Shown here one piece after another: positions 1 through 6,239 of a stretch of 11,153 nt of DNA. The notes beneath the pieces are model-generated. The model saw only the letters and a program-made list of their open reading frames with translations, had not been told where the DNA came from and ran no database searches. Both the position numbers and the translations under genes were made by a program. The stretch is from Comamonadaceae bacterium. Lineage in GTDB: Bacteria > Pseudomonadota > Gammaproteobacteria > Burkholderiales > Burkholderiaceae_C. The stretch is from the NCBI GenBank assembly GCA_021286965.1, contig JAJTBK010000170.1, positions 1 through 11,153 on the forward strand, in the 5' to 3' direction. Position 1 is the stretch's first letter. Each line of letters opens with the position of its first letter.

Positions 1-402
1 CTGTTCTCCGACGAGGCCGAGCGGGTGTACCAGCGCGAGGGCCTGGCCGCCTTCCAGCAGCACGAACGTGACAAGGCCGCCCAGCCACTGCCCGACGGCC
101 CGTTCAAGCCCCTGCTGGCGGCCCTGCACCGGCTGCAGCAGGCCGGCAGCGGCGCCATGCGCCTGCGCACCGCGCTGGTGACGGCGCGCAGCGCGCCGGC
201 GCACGAGCGCGCCATCCAGACGCTGCTGAACTGGAACATTGCGGTGGACGAGGCGATGTTTCTCGGCGGCCTGGAAAAAGGCCCGTTCCTGCGCGAATTC
301 GAGCCCGACTTTTTCTTTGACGACCAGACGGGCCACGTCGTCTCGGCGGCGCGCCACGTGCCCGCTGGCCATGTGAGCAGCGGCGTCGCCAACCCTGCCT
401 GA
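1..402 (+). CDS. 5'-nucleotidase, C-terminal part (partial, starts before the window)
   Basis: The frame is open from base 1 and ends at TGA 400-402, giving the last 133 residues of a protein whose start lies upstream. The text resembles the C-terminal half of the cytosolic 5'-nucleotidase family (Pfam 5-nucleotidase, PF06189; HAD-like fold), which dephosphorylates nucleoside monophosphates. Supporting features are a conserved 'RTALVTARSAPAHERAI' strand-helix block, 'FLGGLEKGPFLREFEPDFFFDDQ' with the paired Asp of the last HAD acidic motif, and the family-typical end 'VPAGHVSSGVAN'. The catalytic N-terminal DxD motif is outside the window, so activity cannot be judged here. The gene converges on the next gene with only 10 bp between stop codons, and no clear terminator hairpin is visible between them. 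Family assignment is from memory of conserved motifs and is fairly sure; substrate preference is unknown. Confidence 0.82.
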   Translation: MFSDEAERVYQREGLAAFQQHERDKAAQPLPDGPFKPLLAALHRLQQAGSGAMRLRTALVTARSAPAHERAIQTLLNWNIAVDEAMFLGGLEKGPFLREFEPDFFFDDQTGHVVSAARHVPAGHVSSGVANPA

Positions 403-412
403 ATCCGGGCGA

Positions 413-850
413 CTACACCCCGCCGCTGCGCTTGACCTTGGGGTCGGCGTAGGTGGGGGATTCCTGCGGTGGGTTTTGCGCCATGCGCTCTTGCTGGCCG
501 GCCTTGGTGACGGTGTCGGCCATATCGACGGCCATGGTGCTGGCGCGCCACATGGACTGGATCATCTCCACGAGCTGCTTGTACAGCGGCTCCTTGGGTG
601 GCTCCTCGGTTTTTTTCGGCTCTTTGGCTTTTGCCGGTTCGGGCAGCGTCCAGTCGCGGTTCGCCTGGTCGGTGGTGGCTGGCTTGTCGGGCTCGCGCAC
701 GATGGCCCCCTGGCCCAGCCGGTCGTTCGATTCGACCGGGTTGGGCGCGTGGATGGGACGCACCGGCACCGCTCCGGAGGCGCCGGTGGAATACAAATCG
801 GCGCCCTGAGGACGCCATTGTGGCGATCGGTCTACAGGTGGCAGTTGCAT
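413..850 (-). CDS. Hypothetical protein, 145 aa, Pro/Lys/Glu-rich centre and helical C-terminus
   Basis: I do not recognise a family. The frame could begin at a GTG at 895, but the extra 15 codons are AT-rich and unlike the rest, so the ATG at 848-850 is preferred; a weak AGGG lies 8 nt before it. The predicted 145-aa protein has no signal peptide and no membrane segment. Residues 1-65 are low-complexity and probably disordered. Residues about 69-89 are rich in Pro, Lys and Glu ('EPAKAKEPKKTEEPPKEPL'). Residues about 89-123 look like a continuous amphipathic helix with several Met and a Trp. The tail is again Pro-rich. Codon use from residue 20 onward looks like real coding sequence for this genome. 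Two overlapping plus-strand frames are judged to be shadows. The role is unknown; a lineage-restricted scaffold or interaction protein is possible but unsupported. Confidence 0.6.
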   Translation of the reverse strand: MQLPPVDRSPQWRPQGADLYSTGASGAVPVRPIHAPNPVESNDRLGQGAIVREPDKPATTDQANRDWTLPEPAKAKEPKKTEEPPKEPLYKQLVEMIQSMWRASTMAVDMADTVTKAGQQERMAQNPPQESPTYADPKVKRSGGV

Positions 851-997
851 GGCAGTGGCCCTGGGTAACGGTGAAACACTGAGGTGGTAGTCCACCCCTC
901 TCGTGCCTCATTTCGGCAAACAGAAGGGGAAATTAAGCCCTTTTCCACCGATTACCGCAAAAAAAGCGGCAAACCCAGACCCAGCGCGCGCTGGCTG
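851..997. other. Noncoding gap with palindrome
   Basis: This 147-bp stretch lies between two minus-strand genes and is distinctly more AT-rich than its surroundings. It should hold the promoter of the hypothetical gene and the 3' end of the DUF1854 transcript. A perfect 14-bp palindrome (CCAGCGCGCGCTGG, 981-994) sits 3 bp past the DUF1854 stop codon. Read on the minus strand, it is followed after about 20 nt by a run of seven T (959-965) flanked by short GC arms. This could be a loose terminator, but the T-run is too far from the stem to be convincing. No promoter better than weak matches was found. Confidence 0.4.
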
Positions 998-1471
998 CTA
1001 CAAAAATCGCTCCAGCAGCTTGCGCGAATGCTTATCGAGCTGCTGCGTGTCGCGGATGCGGTACTGCACGCCGTCGGCACTGGCGATCAGGAGGTGGGTG
1101 CGCCCGGCCAGGCGGCGGATGTCCTCCTCGGCCTTGAGCTGCAGCCGCGCCGGGCCCCGGTCGGTCTGCAGCTGCCATTGGCTGGGCATGGAGAAGCTGG
1201 AGACGCCGACGATCTTTTCGATCTCGGGCACGAACTCGCGCACCGCCAGCTCCTCTTCGACCAGGGCGCGGGCAGCCGGCGGCAGATCAGCCAGGCGCTC
1301 GATCCATTGCAGCTCGTGGCCGTCGCTGCCCACCAGGGACAGGCCCTCCTCGGGCGCGGCGATGGGAAAGGCGCGCACCGGCGTCACGCCGGCGTGGCGG
1401 CTGCCGTCGGCCAGGGTCAGCTCCAGGCGGCCCTGGGGGTTGCGCTGCAAGGTGATGGCAATCGGGGTCAT
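998..1471 (-). CDS. DUF1854 family protein, cyanophycin-associated
   Basis: A 157-aa soluble protein with no signal peptide or membrane helix. It resembles the DUF1854 family, which database annotation describes as associated with cyanophycin metabolism; no biochemical function is established as far as I know. Visible family features are the N-terminal strand pair 'RLELTLADGSRHAGVTPVRAFP', the central 'ELQWIERLADLPPAARALVEEELAVREFVPEIEKI' block, and the C-terminal 'LKAEEDIRRL...LLIASADGVQYRIRDTQQLDKHSRKLLERFL'. The start is the ATG at 1469-1471. A strong GAGGAG ribosome site overlaps the stop codon of the upstream ABC transporter gene, with an 11-bp gap between the genes, so the two are almost certainly co-transcribed and translationally coupled. 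The tight pairing suggests a cytoplasmic partner or regulator of the transporter (inference). Confidence 0.85.
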   Translation of the reverse strand: MTPIAITLQRNPQGRLELTLADGSRHAGVTPVRAFPIAAPEEGLSLVGSDGHELQWIERLADLPPAARALVEEELAVREFVPEIEKIVGVSSFSMPSQWQLQTDRGPARLQLKAEEDIRRLAGRTHLLIASADGVQYRIRDTQQLDKHSRKLLERFL

Positions 1472-1478
1472 GGGCGCG

Positions 1479-1484
1479 CTCCTC
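1479..1484 (-). promoter_or_regulatory. Strong ribosome binding site overlapping a stop codon
   Basis: Read on the minus strand, GAGGAG begins inside the TGA stop of the ABC transporter gene (1483-1485) and lies 7 nt before the ATG of the DUF1854 gene. This is the clearest Shine-Dalgarno sequence in the window. It fixes the DUF1854 start and suggests that ribosomes finishing the transporter re-initiate directly on it. Confidence 0.75.
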
Positions 1485-3804
1485 AGGTGCCGGCGGGGTG
1501 GGTGGGGTGCAGCAGGCTGCTGTCGATCACCAGGCCGGCGGCCTGGGCGTCTTCCTCGGCGCGGCGCGCCTGGGCTTCGTACAGGCGCCAGTACGCGCCC
1601 TGCTGCGCCATCAGGTCGTCGTGCGGGCCGACCTCGACGATCTCGCCCCGGTCCATGACCACCAGGCGGTCGGCCTTGCGCAGCGTCGAAAGGCGGTGGG
1701 CGATGGCGATGGTGGTGCGGCCCTTGACGAGGTTGTCCAGCGCCTTCTGGATTTCCTTTTCCGTCTCCGTGTCCACGGCCGAGGTGGCCTCGTCGAGGAT
1801 CAGGATGCGCGGGTCGATGAGCAGGGCGCGCGCAATGCTGATGCGCTGGCGCTCGCCACCCGACAGGCCCTGGCCGCGCTCGCCGACCAGCGAGTCGTAG
1901 CCATGCGGCAGGCGCAGGATGAACTCGTGCGCGTGCGCGGCGCGCGCGGCGGCAACGATCTCGGCGCGCGTGGCGTCGGGCTTGCCGTAGGCGATGTTCT
2001 CGGCAATGGTGCCGAAGAACAGGAACGGCTCCTGCAGCACCAGGCCGATGTGGCGGCGGAAATCGGCCACCGCCATGCGCCGGATATCGACGCCATCGAC
2101 CAGGATGGCGCCGTCGGCGACGTCGTAGAAGCGGCTGATGAGGTTGACCAGCGTGCTCTTGCCCGAGCCGCTGTGGCCCACCAGGCCGATCATTTCGCCG
2201 GGGCGGATGGAGAGCGACAGGTCTTTGACCACCTGGCGGCTGCCGTAGCGAAAGCCCACGCCGCGCATCTCGATGGCGCCCTCCACCTTGTCCACGCGCA
2301 CCGGGTTGGCCGGGTCGGGCACGTTGCTGACGTGGTCGAGGATGTCAAAAATACGCTTGGCCCCGGCCGCCGCCTTTTGCGTCACCGAGACGATGCGGCT
2401 CATCGAGTCCAGGCGGGTGTAGAAGCGCCCGATGTAGGCGATGAACGCCGCCAGCACGCCGACGGTGATCTCATGGTGCGCCACCAGCCAGATGCCAAAG
2501 CCCCACACCACCAGCAGGCCGATTTCGGTCATCAGCGACACCGTGGGCGCAAAGACGCTCCAGGTTTTGTTCAGGCGATCGTTGACTTCCAGGTTGTGCT
2601 GATTGGCGGCGCGAAAGCGCTCGGCTTCGCGCTTTTCCTGCGCAAAAGCCTTGACCACGCGGATGCCGGGAATGGTGTCGGCGAGTACGTTGGTGACTTC
2701 GCTCCAGACGCGGTCGATGCGCTCGAACCCGGTGCGCAGCTTGTCGCGCACGGTGTGGATCAGCCAGGCGATGAAGGGCAGCGGCACCAGCGTCACCAGC
2801 GCCAGCCAGGGGTTGATGGAGAACAGGATGGCCGCCGTCATGCAGATCATGAGCACGTCGGTGGCGAAGTCGAGCGCATTGAGCGAGAGAAAGACGTTGA
2901 TGCGGTCGGTCTCCGAGCCAATGCGCGCCATCAAGTCGCCGGTGCGCTTGCTGCCGAAGTAATCGAGCGACAGGCGCAGCAAATGCTCGTAGGTGCTGGT
3001 GCGCAAATCCGCGCCGATGCGCTCGGACACCAGCGCCAGGATGTAGGTGCGCGCCCAGCCCAGGCCCCAGGCCAGCAGCGCCGCCAGCAGCAGCCCGGCC
3101 AGGTACAGCCCGGCCTGGGCAAAGTCGATGGCCTTGCCGCTTTGGTAAGGGATGAGGATTTCGTCCATGAGCGGAATCGTCATGTACGGCGGCACCAGCG
3201 ACGCGGCGGTCGAGGCCAGCGTCAGGCCAAAACCGGCGGCCAGTTGTTTTTTGTACGGCCGCGCAAAGCGCCACAGGCGCAGCAGCACCCAGGTCGAGGT
3301 CTGGGGCTGCTGGGCCCGGGCGCAGACCGGGCATTCGTCGCTCTCGGGTGGCAAGGGCGCGTGGCAGCTGGGACACAGGGCCTCGTCCTCGGCCGGCGCG
3401 CTGACGGCCACGCCGCTGTGCAGGCGCGCGATCTGCTGCTCGAAGCATTGCTGCAGGCGCAGCGCCTGCGCCTGCGCGCCGAGGGTGAAGCGCCACAGGG
3501 CCAGGCGCGCCTGCGCGTCGTGCAGCTCCAGCTGGCCAACGCCGCCGTGGTCGAGCAGGCGCAGGCCCAGGCCGGGGGCCAGGGCCCAGCTTTGCCAGGC
3601 GGCCTGGCCCGGCGCACGCGCCAGCAGGCGGCCCTCGGTCAGGGCCAGCAGGCCGCTGCCGAAGTGCAAGCGCGCATCGAGGTCAACCGCCAGCGCGGCC
3701 TGTACGTTTTCTGTGGCAGAGAGTTGGGTCTGCAGCTGCTCCCCCAAGGAGCCCTCCAGGCCCGGCAGGACGCCCGGGGCGTCGGCGGTATGGTGATGTG
3801 GCAT
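1483..3804 (-). CDS. Cyanophycin-associated ABC transporter, fused permease and ATPase
   Basis: A 773-aa half-transporter of the exporter type (type IV fold). The frame extends upstream to 4002, but that would overlap the divergent synthetase start. I place the start at the ATG at 3802-3804 ('MPHHHTADAP'); no strong ribosome site is seen. Residues about 25-125 form a beta-rich stretch ending in a helix, reminiscent of a PH-like fold. A zinc ribbon follows: CxxC at 144/147 and 158/161. The membrane domain spans about 172-474. The ATPase domain has Walker A GHSGSGKST (Lys549), Q-loop Gln591, signature LSGGERQ (647-653), Walker B ILILDE (Asp671, Glu672) and H-loop His703, so it should hydrolyse ATP, probably as a homodimer. 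Database families name this architecture 'cyanophycin metabolism-associated ABC transporter'. The substrate is unknown; Asp-Arg-derived peptides or a membrane signal are guesses. It is divergent from the synthetase operon and heads an operon with DUF1854. Confidence 0.88.
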   Translation of the reverse strand: MPHHHTADAPGVLPGLEGSLGEQLQTQLSATENVQAALAVDLDARLHFGSGLLALTEGRLLARAPGQAAWQSWALAPGLGLRLLDHGGVGQLELHDAQARLALWRFTLGAQAQALRLQQCFEQQIARLHSGVAVSAPAEDEALCPSCHAPLPPESDECPVCARAQQPQTSTWVLLRLWRFARPYKKQLAAGFGLTLASTAASLVPPYMTIPLMDEILIPYQSGKAIDFAQAGLYLAGLLLAALLAWGLGWARTYILALVSERIGADLRTSTYEHLLRLSLDYFGSKRTGDLMARIGSETDRINVFLSLNALDFATDVLMICMTAAILFSINPWLALVTLVPLPFIAWLIHTVRDKLRTGFERIDRVWSEVTNVLADTIPGIRVVKAFAQEKREAERFRAANQHNLEVNDRLNKTWSVFAPTVSLMTEIGLLVVWGFGIWLVAHHEITVGVLAAFIAYIGRFYTRLDSMSRIVSVTQKAAAGAKRIFDILDHVSNVPDPANPVRVDKVEGAIEMRGVGFRYGSRQVVKDLSLSIRPGEMIGLVGHSGSGKSTLVNLISRFYDVADGAILVDGVDIRRMAVADFRRHIGLVLQEPFLFFGTIAENIAYGKPDATRAEIVAAARAAHAHEFILRLPHGYDSLVGERGQGLSGGERQRISIARALLIDPRILILDEATSAVDTETEKEIQKALDNLVKGRTTIAIAHRLSTLRKADRLVVMDRGEIVEVGPHDDLMAQQGAYWRLYEAQARRAEEDAQAAGLVIDSSLLHPTHPAGT

Positions 3805-3843
3805 GGTGTCGTGATGGTGCGCGGGCCGCGCATTGTCGGCGAT

Positions 3844-3863
3844 GGGCTGCAAGGCTGCAGCCC
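3844..3863. repeat. Perfect 8-bp inverted repeat with tetraloop
   Basis: GGGCTGCA (3844-3851) and TGCAGCCC (3856-3863) are exact reverse complements separated by AGGC. It lies 40-59 bp upstream of the transporter start, probably in its leader or promoter, and about 130 bp upstream of the synthetase start. No T-run follows on either strand, so it is not a standard terminator. An operator or leader hairpin is possible. Confidence 0.6.
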
Positions 3864-3894
3864 CCGGTGCTTTGACCTTAACGCCGCTGCCCGC

Positions 3895-3914
3895 CCGGGG
3901 GCTGACAGCCCCGG
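3895..3914. repeat. GC-rich inverted repeat upstream of the synthetase operon
   Basis: GGGGCT (3898-3903) pairs exactly with AGCCCC (3907-3912) around a GAC loop. CC/GG pairs (3895-3896 with 3913-3914) can extend it past one bulged G. There is no T-run, so a terminator is unlikely. With the hairpin at 3844-3863 it makes the middle of the divergent region highly structured. Confidence 0.5.
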
Positions 3915-3992
3915 CAGCCGCGCGCAACCCCAGCCGAACCAGCGCACAATCAACGCTTCGGTTTTCCCCTTTTTTCAGCACCCAGCTTCCCC

Positions 3993-6167
3993 ATGGCGAC
4001 ATTCAAAGACATCCAACTGCTGCGCACCACCTATCTGCGTGGCCCCAACATCTGGACCTACCGCCCGATCCTCGAAGTGTGGCTGGATCTGGGGGAGCTC
4101 GAACAACACCCCTCGCACCAGCTGCCGGGCTTCAACCAGCGCCTGACGGCCTGGCTGCCGGCGCTGGTCGAGCACCACTGCGGCGTCGGCGAGCGCGGCG
4201 GCTTCATCGCGCGCCTGGAGGGCGGTACCTGGATGGGCCACGTGCTCGAACACATCATCATCGAGCTGCTCAACCTCGCCGGGATGCCCGCCGAGTTCGG
4301 CCAGACGCGCGAGACCTCGCGCAGCGGCATCTACCGCATGGTGTTTCGCTGCCCCGAGGAGACCGTGGCGCGCGTGGCGCTGGCGCAGGGCCACGCGCTC
4401 ATCATGGCGGCGATCAACGACCAATCGTTTGACCTCAAGAGCGCCATCCAGGCGATCAAGACCGCCATCAACGACCGCTACCTCGGCCCCTCCACCGGCT
4501 GCATCGTCGATGCCGCGAGCCAGCGGCGCATCCCGCACATTCGCCTCAACGACGGCAACCTGGTGCAGCTCGGTTACGGCGCGGCGCAGCGGCGCATCTG
4601 GACGGCCGAGAGCGACCAGACCAGCGCCATTGCCGAGGGCATTGCGCAAGACAAGGATTTCACCAAGCGCCTGCTGGCCGCCTGCGGCGTGCCCGTGCCC
4701 GAGGGCCAGGTGGTGGCCAGCGCCGACGAGGCCTGGGAAGTGGCGCAGGACATCGGTGCGCCCGTCACCGTCAAGCCCAGCGACGGCAACCACGCACGCG
4801 GTGTGACGCTCGAACTCACGCAAGAGGCCAACATCCGCGCCGCCTTCGCCCTGGCCGAGCCCGAGGGCTCGGAGGTGATCGTGGAAAAATTCATCCCCGG
4901 CACCGAGCACCGCCTGCTCATCGTCGGCGGCAAGCTGGTCGCCGCCACGCGAGGCGAGCCGGTGAGCGTGCACGGCAACGGCCAGGCCACGCTGGCCCAG
5001 CTCGTGGCCCAGCTCAACGAGGACCCGCGCCGGGGCCCGGAGCAGGAATACCCGCTCGACTGGATCGACCTGGAAAAAGGCGCGGTGCAGCTCGAACTCA
5101 AGCGCCAGGGCGTGACGCCCGAGAGCGTCATCCCCCAGGGCCAGAGCGTGCTCTTGCAGCGCAACGGCAACATGGCCATCGACTGCACCGACGAGGTGCA
5201 CCCCGACGTTGCCTACTACGCGCAGCTGGCGGCCAAGATCGTCGGCCTGGACATCGCCGGCATGGACATGATCCTGCAGGACGTCTCGCGCCCGATGAAG
5301 GAGCAGGGCGGCGCGATTTTGGAAGTCAACGCCGGCCCCGGCCTGCTGATGCACCTCAAACCCACCAGCGGCACACCGCGCCCGGTGGGCATGGCCATTG
5401 CTGACCACCTGTTCCCGCACAGCGAAGACGGCCCGCGCGCCGGCCGCATCCCGCTCGTCGGCATTGCCGGCACGCAGGGCAACGCCTTCATCGCCCGCCT
5501 GGTGGGCTGGCTGCTGCAGCTCTCGGGCAAGCGCACCGGCGTCGCCAGCAGCGAGGGCATGTTCCTCGCCGGGCGCCAGACGCAAAAGAGCAACGCCGCA
5601 CACTGGGTCGGCGCGCACCGCCTGCTGACCAACCGCCTGGCGCAGGCCGCCGTCATCCAGACCACGGCACGCTCCATCCTCGAAGAAGGCGTGGCCTACG
5701 ACCGCTGCCTGGTCGGCGTGGTGACCGACATGGCCGGCTGGGAGGGCCTGGCCGACCACGACGTACTCGACGCCGCGCAGATGACGCGCGTGCTGCGCAC
5801 GCAGATCGACCTGGTGCTCGACGACGGCGCCGGCGTGCTCAACGCCGACGACGCCCAGGTGGCCGACCTGGCGCGCCTGTGCGACGGCGAGGTGCTGTTC
5901 TACAGCCAGAACGCCGACAACCCGCTGATCGCCGCGCACCGCACCGAGCGCGAGGGCCGCGCCGTCTTCACGCGCCTGGGCCACGTGGTGCTGGCCACCG
6001 GCGCCAAGGAGCGCGTGCTCGGCAGCCTGGCACAGCTGAGCCTGGCGGGCGGCCAGCAGCCCGAAGTGCCGGCCCTGCTAGCCGCCATTGCCGCCGCCTG
6101 GGCCCTGGGCATTGCCCCCGACCTGATCGCCGCCGGCATCAAGACTTTTGACTACCAGACCGCGTGA
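3993..6167 (+). CDS. cphA': Cyanophycin synthetase-like protein CphA' with degenerate, truncated Mur-ligase domain
   Basis: A 724-aa cyanophycin synthetase paralogue; full CphA1 enzymes are about 850-900 aa. The N-terminal domain is well kept: LRGPN at 16-19, RGGF at 68-71, and GTWMGHVLEH at 78-87, with His83, Glu86 and His87 forming HxxEH. From memory, these residues correspond to the primer-generating hydrolase site described for CphA1. The ATP-grasp domain (about 215-475) keeps KPSDGNH (261-267), EKFIPG (299-303) and EVNAGPG (444-450). It lacks the usual NLSTGG loop: at 393-397 the text runs straight from GN into MAIDCTDEVHP. The Mur-ligase P-loop is ruined: GTQGNAF at 493-499 instead of GTNGKTT. 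The protein ends just where PGRFN should begin, so the C-terminal Mur lobe is missing. The truncation recalls cyanobacterial CphA2. The gene starts at ATG 3993 and precedes cphA by 72 bp. It probably cannot add arginine itself; a primer-making, trimming or structural partner role is inferred. Confidence 0.88.
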   Translation: MATFKDIQLLRTTYLRGPNIWTYRPILEVWLDLGELEQHPSHQLPGFNQRLTAWLPALVEHHCGVGERGGFIARLEGGTWMGHVLEHIIIELLNLAGMPAEFGQTRETSRSGIYRMVFRCPEETVARVALAQGHALIMAAINDQSFDLKSAIQAIKTAINDRYLGPSTGCIVDAASQRRIPHIRLNDGNLVQLGYGAAQRRIWTAESDQTSAIAEGIAQDKDFTKRLLAACGVPVPEGQVVASADEAWEVAQDIGAPVTVKPSDGNHARGVTLELTQEANIRAAFALAEPEGSEVIVEKFIPGTEHRLLIVGGKLVAATRGEPVSVHGNGQATLAQLVAQLNEDPRRGPEQEYPLDWIDLEKGAVQLELKRQGVTPESVIPQGQSVLLQRNGNMAIDCTDEVHPDVAYYAQLAAKIVGLDIAGMDMILQDVSRPMKEQGGAILEVNAGPGLLMHLKPTSGTPRPVGMAIADHLFPHSEDGPRAGRIPLVGIAGTQGNAFIARLVGWLLQLSGKRTGVASSEGMFLAGRQTQKSNAAHWVGAHRLLTNRLAQAAVIQTTARSILEEGVAYDRCLVGVVTDMAGWEGLADHDVLDAAQMTRVLRTQIDLVLDDGAGVLNADDAQVADLARLCDGEVLFYSQNADNPLIAAHRTEREGRAVFTRLGHVVLATGAKERVLGSLAQLSLAGGQQPEVPALLAAIAAAWALGIAPDLIAAGIKTFDYQTA

Positions 6168-6168
6168 T

Positions 6169-6226
6169 ACTACAAATTTGATAGCTGCCTGCGCTTGCCA
6201 GACAAGCGCTGTAGCCCGATTTTGCT
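6169..6226. repeat. REP-like hairpin element between the two synthetase genes
   Basis: The element contains a perfect 7-bp stem, GCGCTTG (6191-6197) and CAAGCGC (6203-6209), with loop CCAGA, plus a possible outer arm CTACA (6170-6174) with TGTAG (6210-6214). It resembles a dispersed intergenic element I recall from Comamonadaceae genomes ('GATAGCTG...GCGCTT...AAGCGC...'), and a related copy lies at 9306-9356. It fills most of the 72-bp gap between the synthetase genes. It could stabilise or attenuate the message between the two cistrons; the T-rich end (6220-6223) is too weak for a firm terminator call. Confidence 0.6.
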
Positions 6227-6239
6227 GAAAGAGCACGCC

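Larger units (their letters stand above)
3805..3992. promoter_or_regulatory. Divergent intergenic control region of the cyanophycin locus
   Basis: This 188-bp stretch separates the oppositely oriented transporter and synthetase operons and must hold promoters for both. It contains two strong GC hairpins (3844-3863 and 3895-3914), annotated separately. Toward the synthetase there is an AT-richer segment (3945-3978) with a weak -10-like CACAAT (3945-3950) and a pyrimidine-rich tract just before the start codon. I found no -35/-10 pair good enough to call on either strand. The synthetase ATG lacks an obvious Shine-Dalgarno sequence. Confidence 0.55.

Noticed and set aside
851..895. GTG start at 895 for the hypothetical gene.
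   Set aside because: The extra codons are AT-rich and unlike the genome's coding style, and the GAGG is only one base before the GTG, too close to work.
933..965. Possible minus-strand promoter (TTGCGG and CTTAAT) for the hypothetical gene.
   Set aside because: Only three of six and four of six matches to consensus, which is not enough to call in an AT-richer gap.
3945..3950. CACAAT as a -10 box for the synthetase operon.
   Set aside because: No acceptable -35 element at 16-18 bp upstream; the sequence there is GC-rich and unlike the consensus.
3805..4002. N-terminal extension of the ABC transporter to 4002.
   Set aside because: The 66 extra residues would overlap the divergent synthetase start and cross two hairpins. 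They show no transporter-family similarity and leave no room for promoters.
1498..4146. A long plus-strand open frame opposite the ABC transporter.
   Set aside because: It is low-complexity antisense text. The minus-strand frame has every ABC ATPase motif in order.
6195..6239. TTG start for the second synthetase 15 codons upstream.
   Set aside because: It lies inside the REP-like hairpin and has no ribosome site. The ATG at 6240 matches the conserved family N-terminus and has GAAAGAG upstream.
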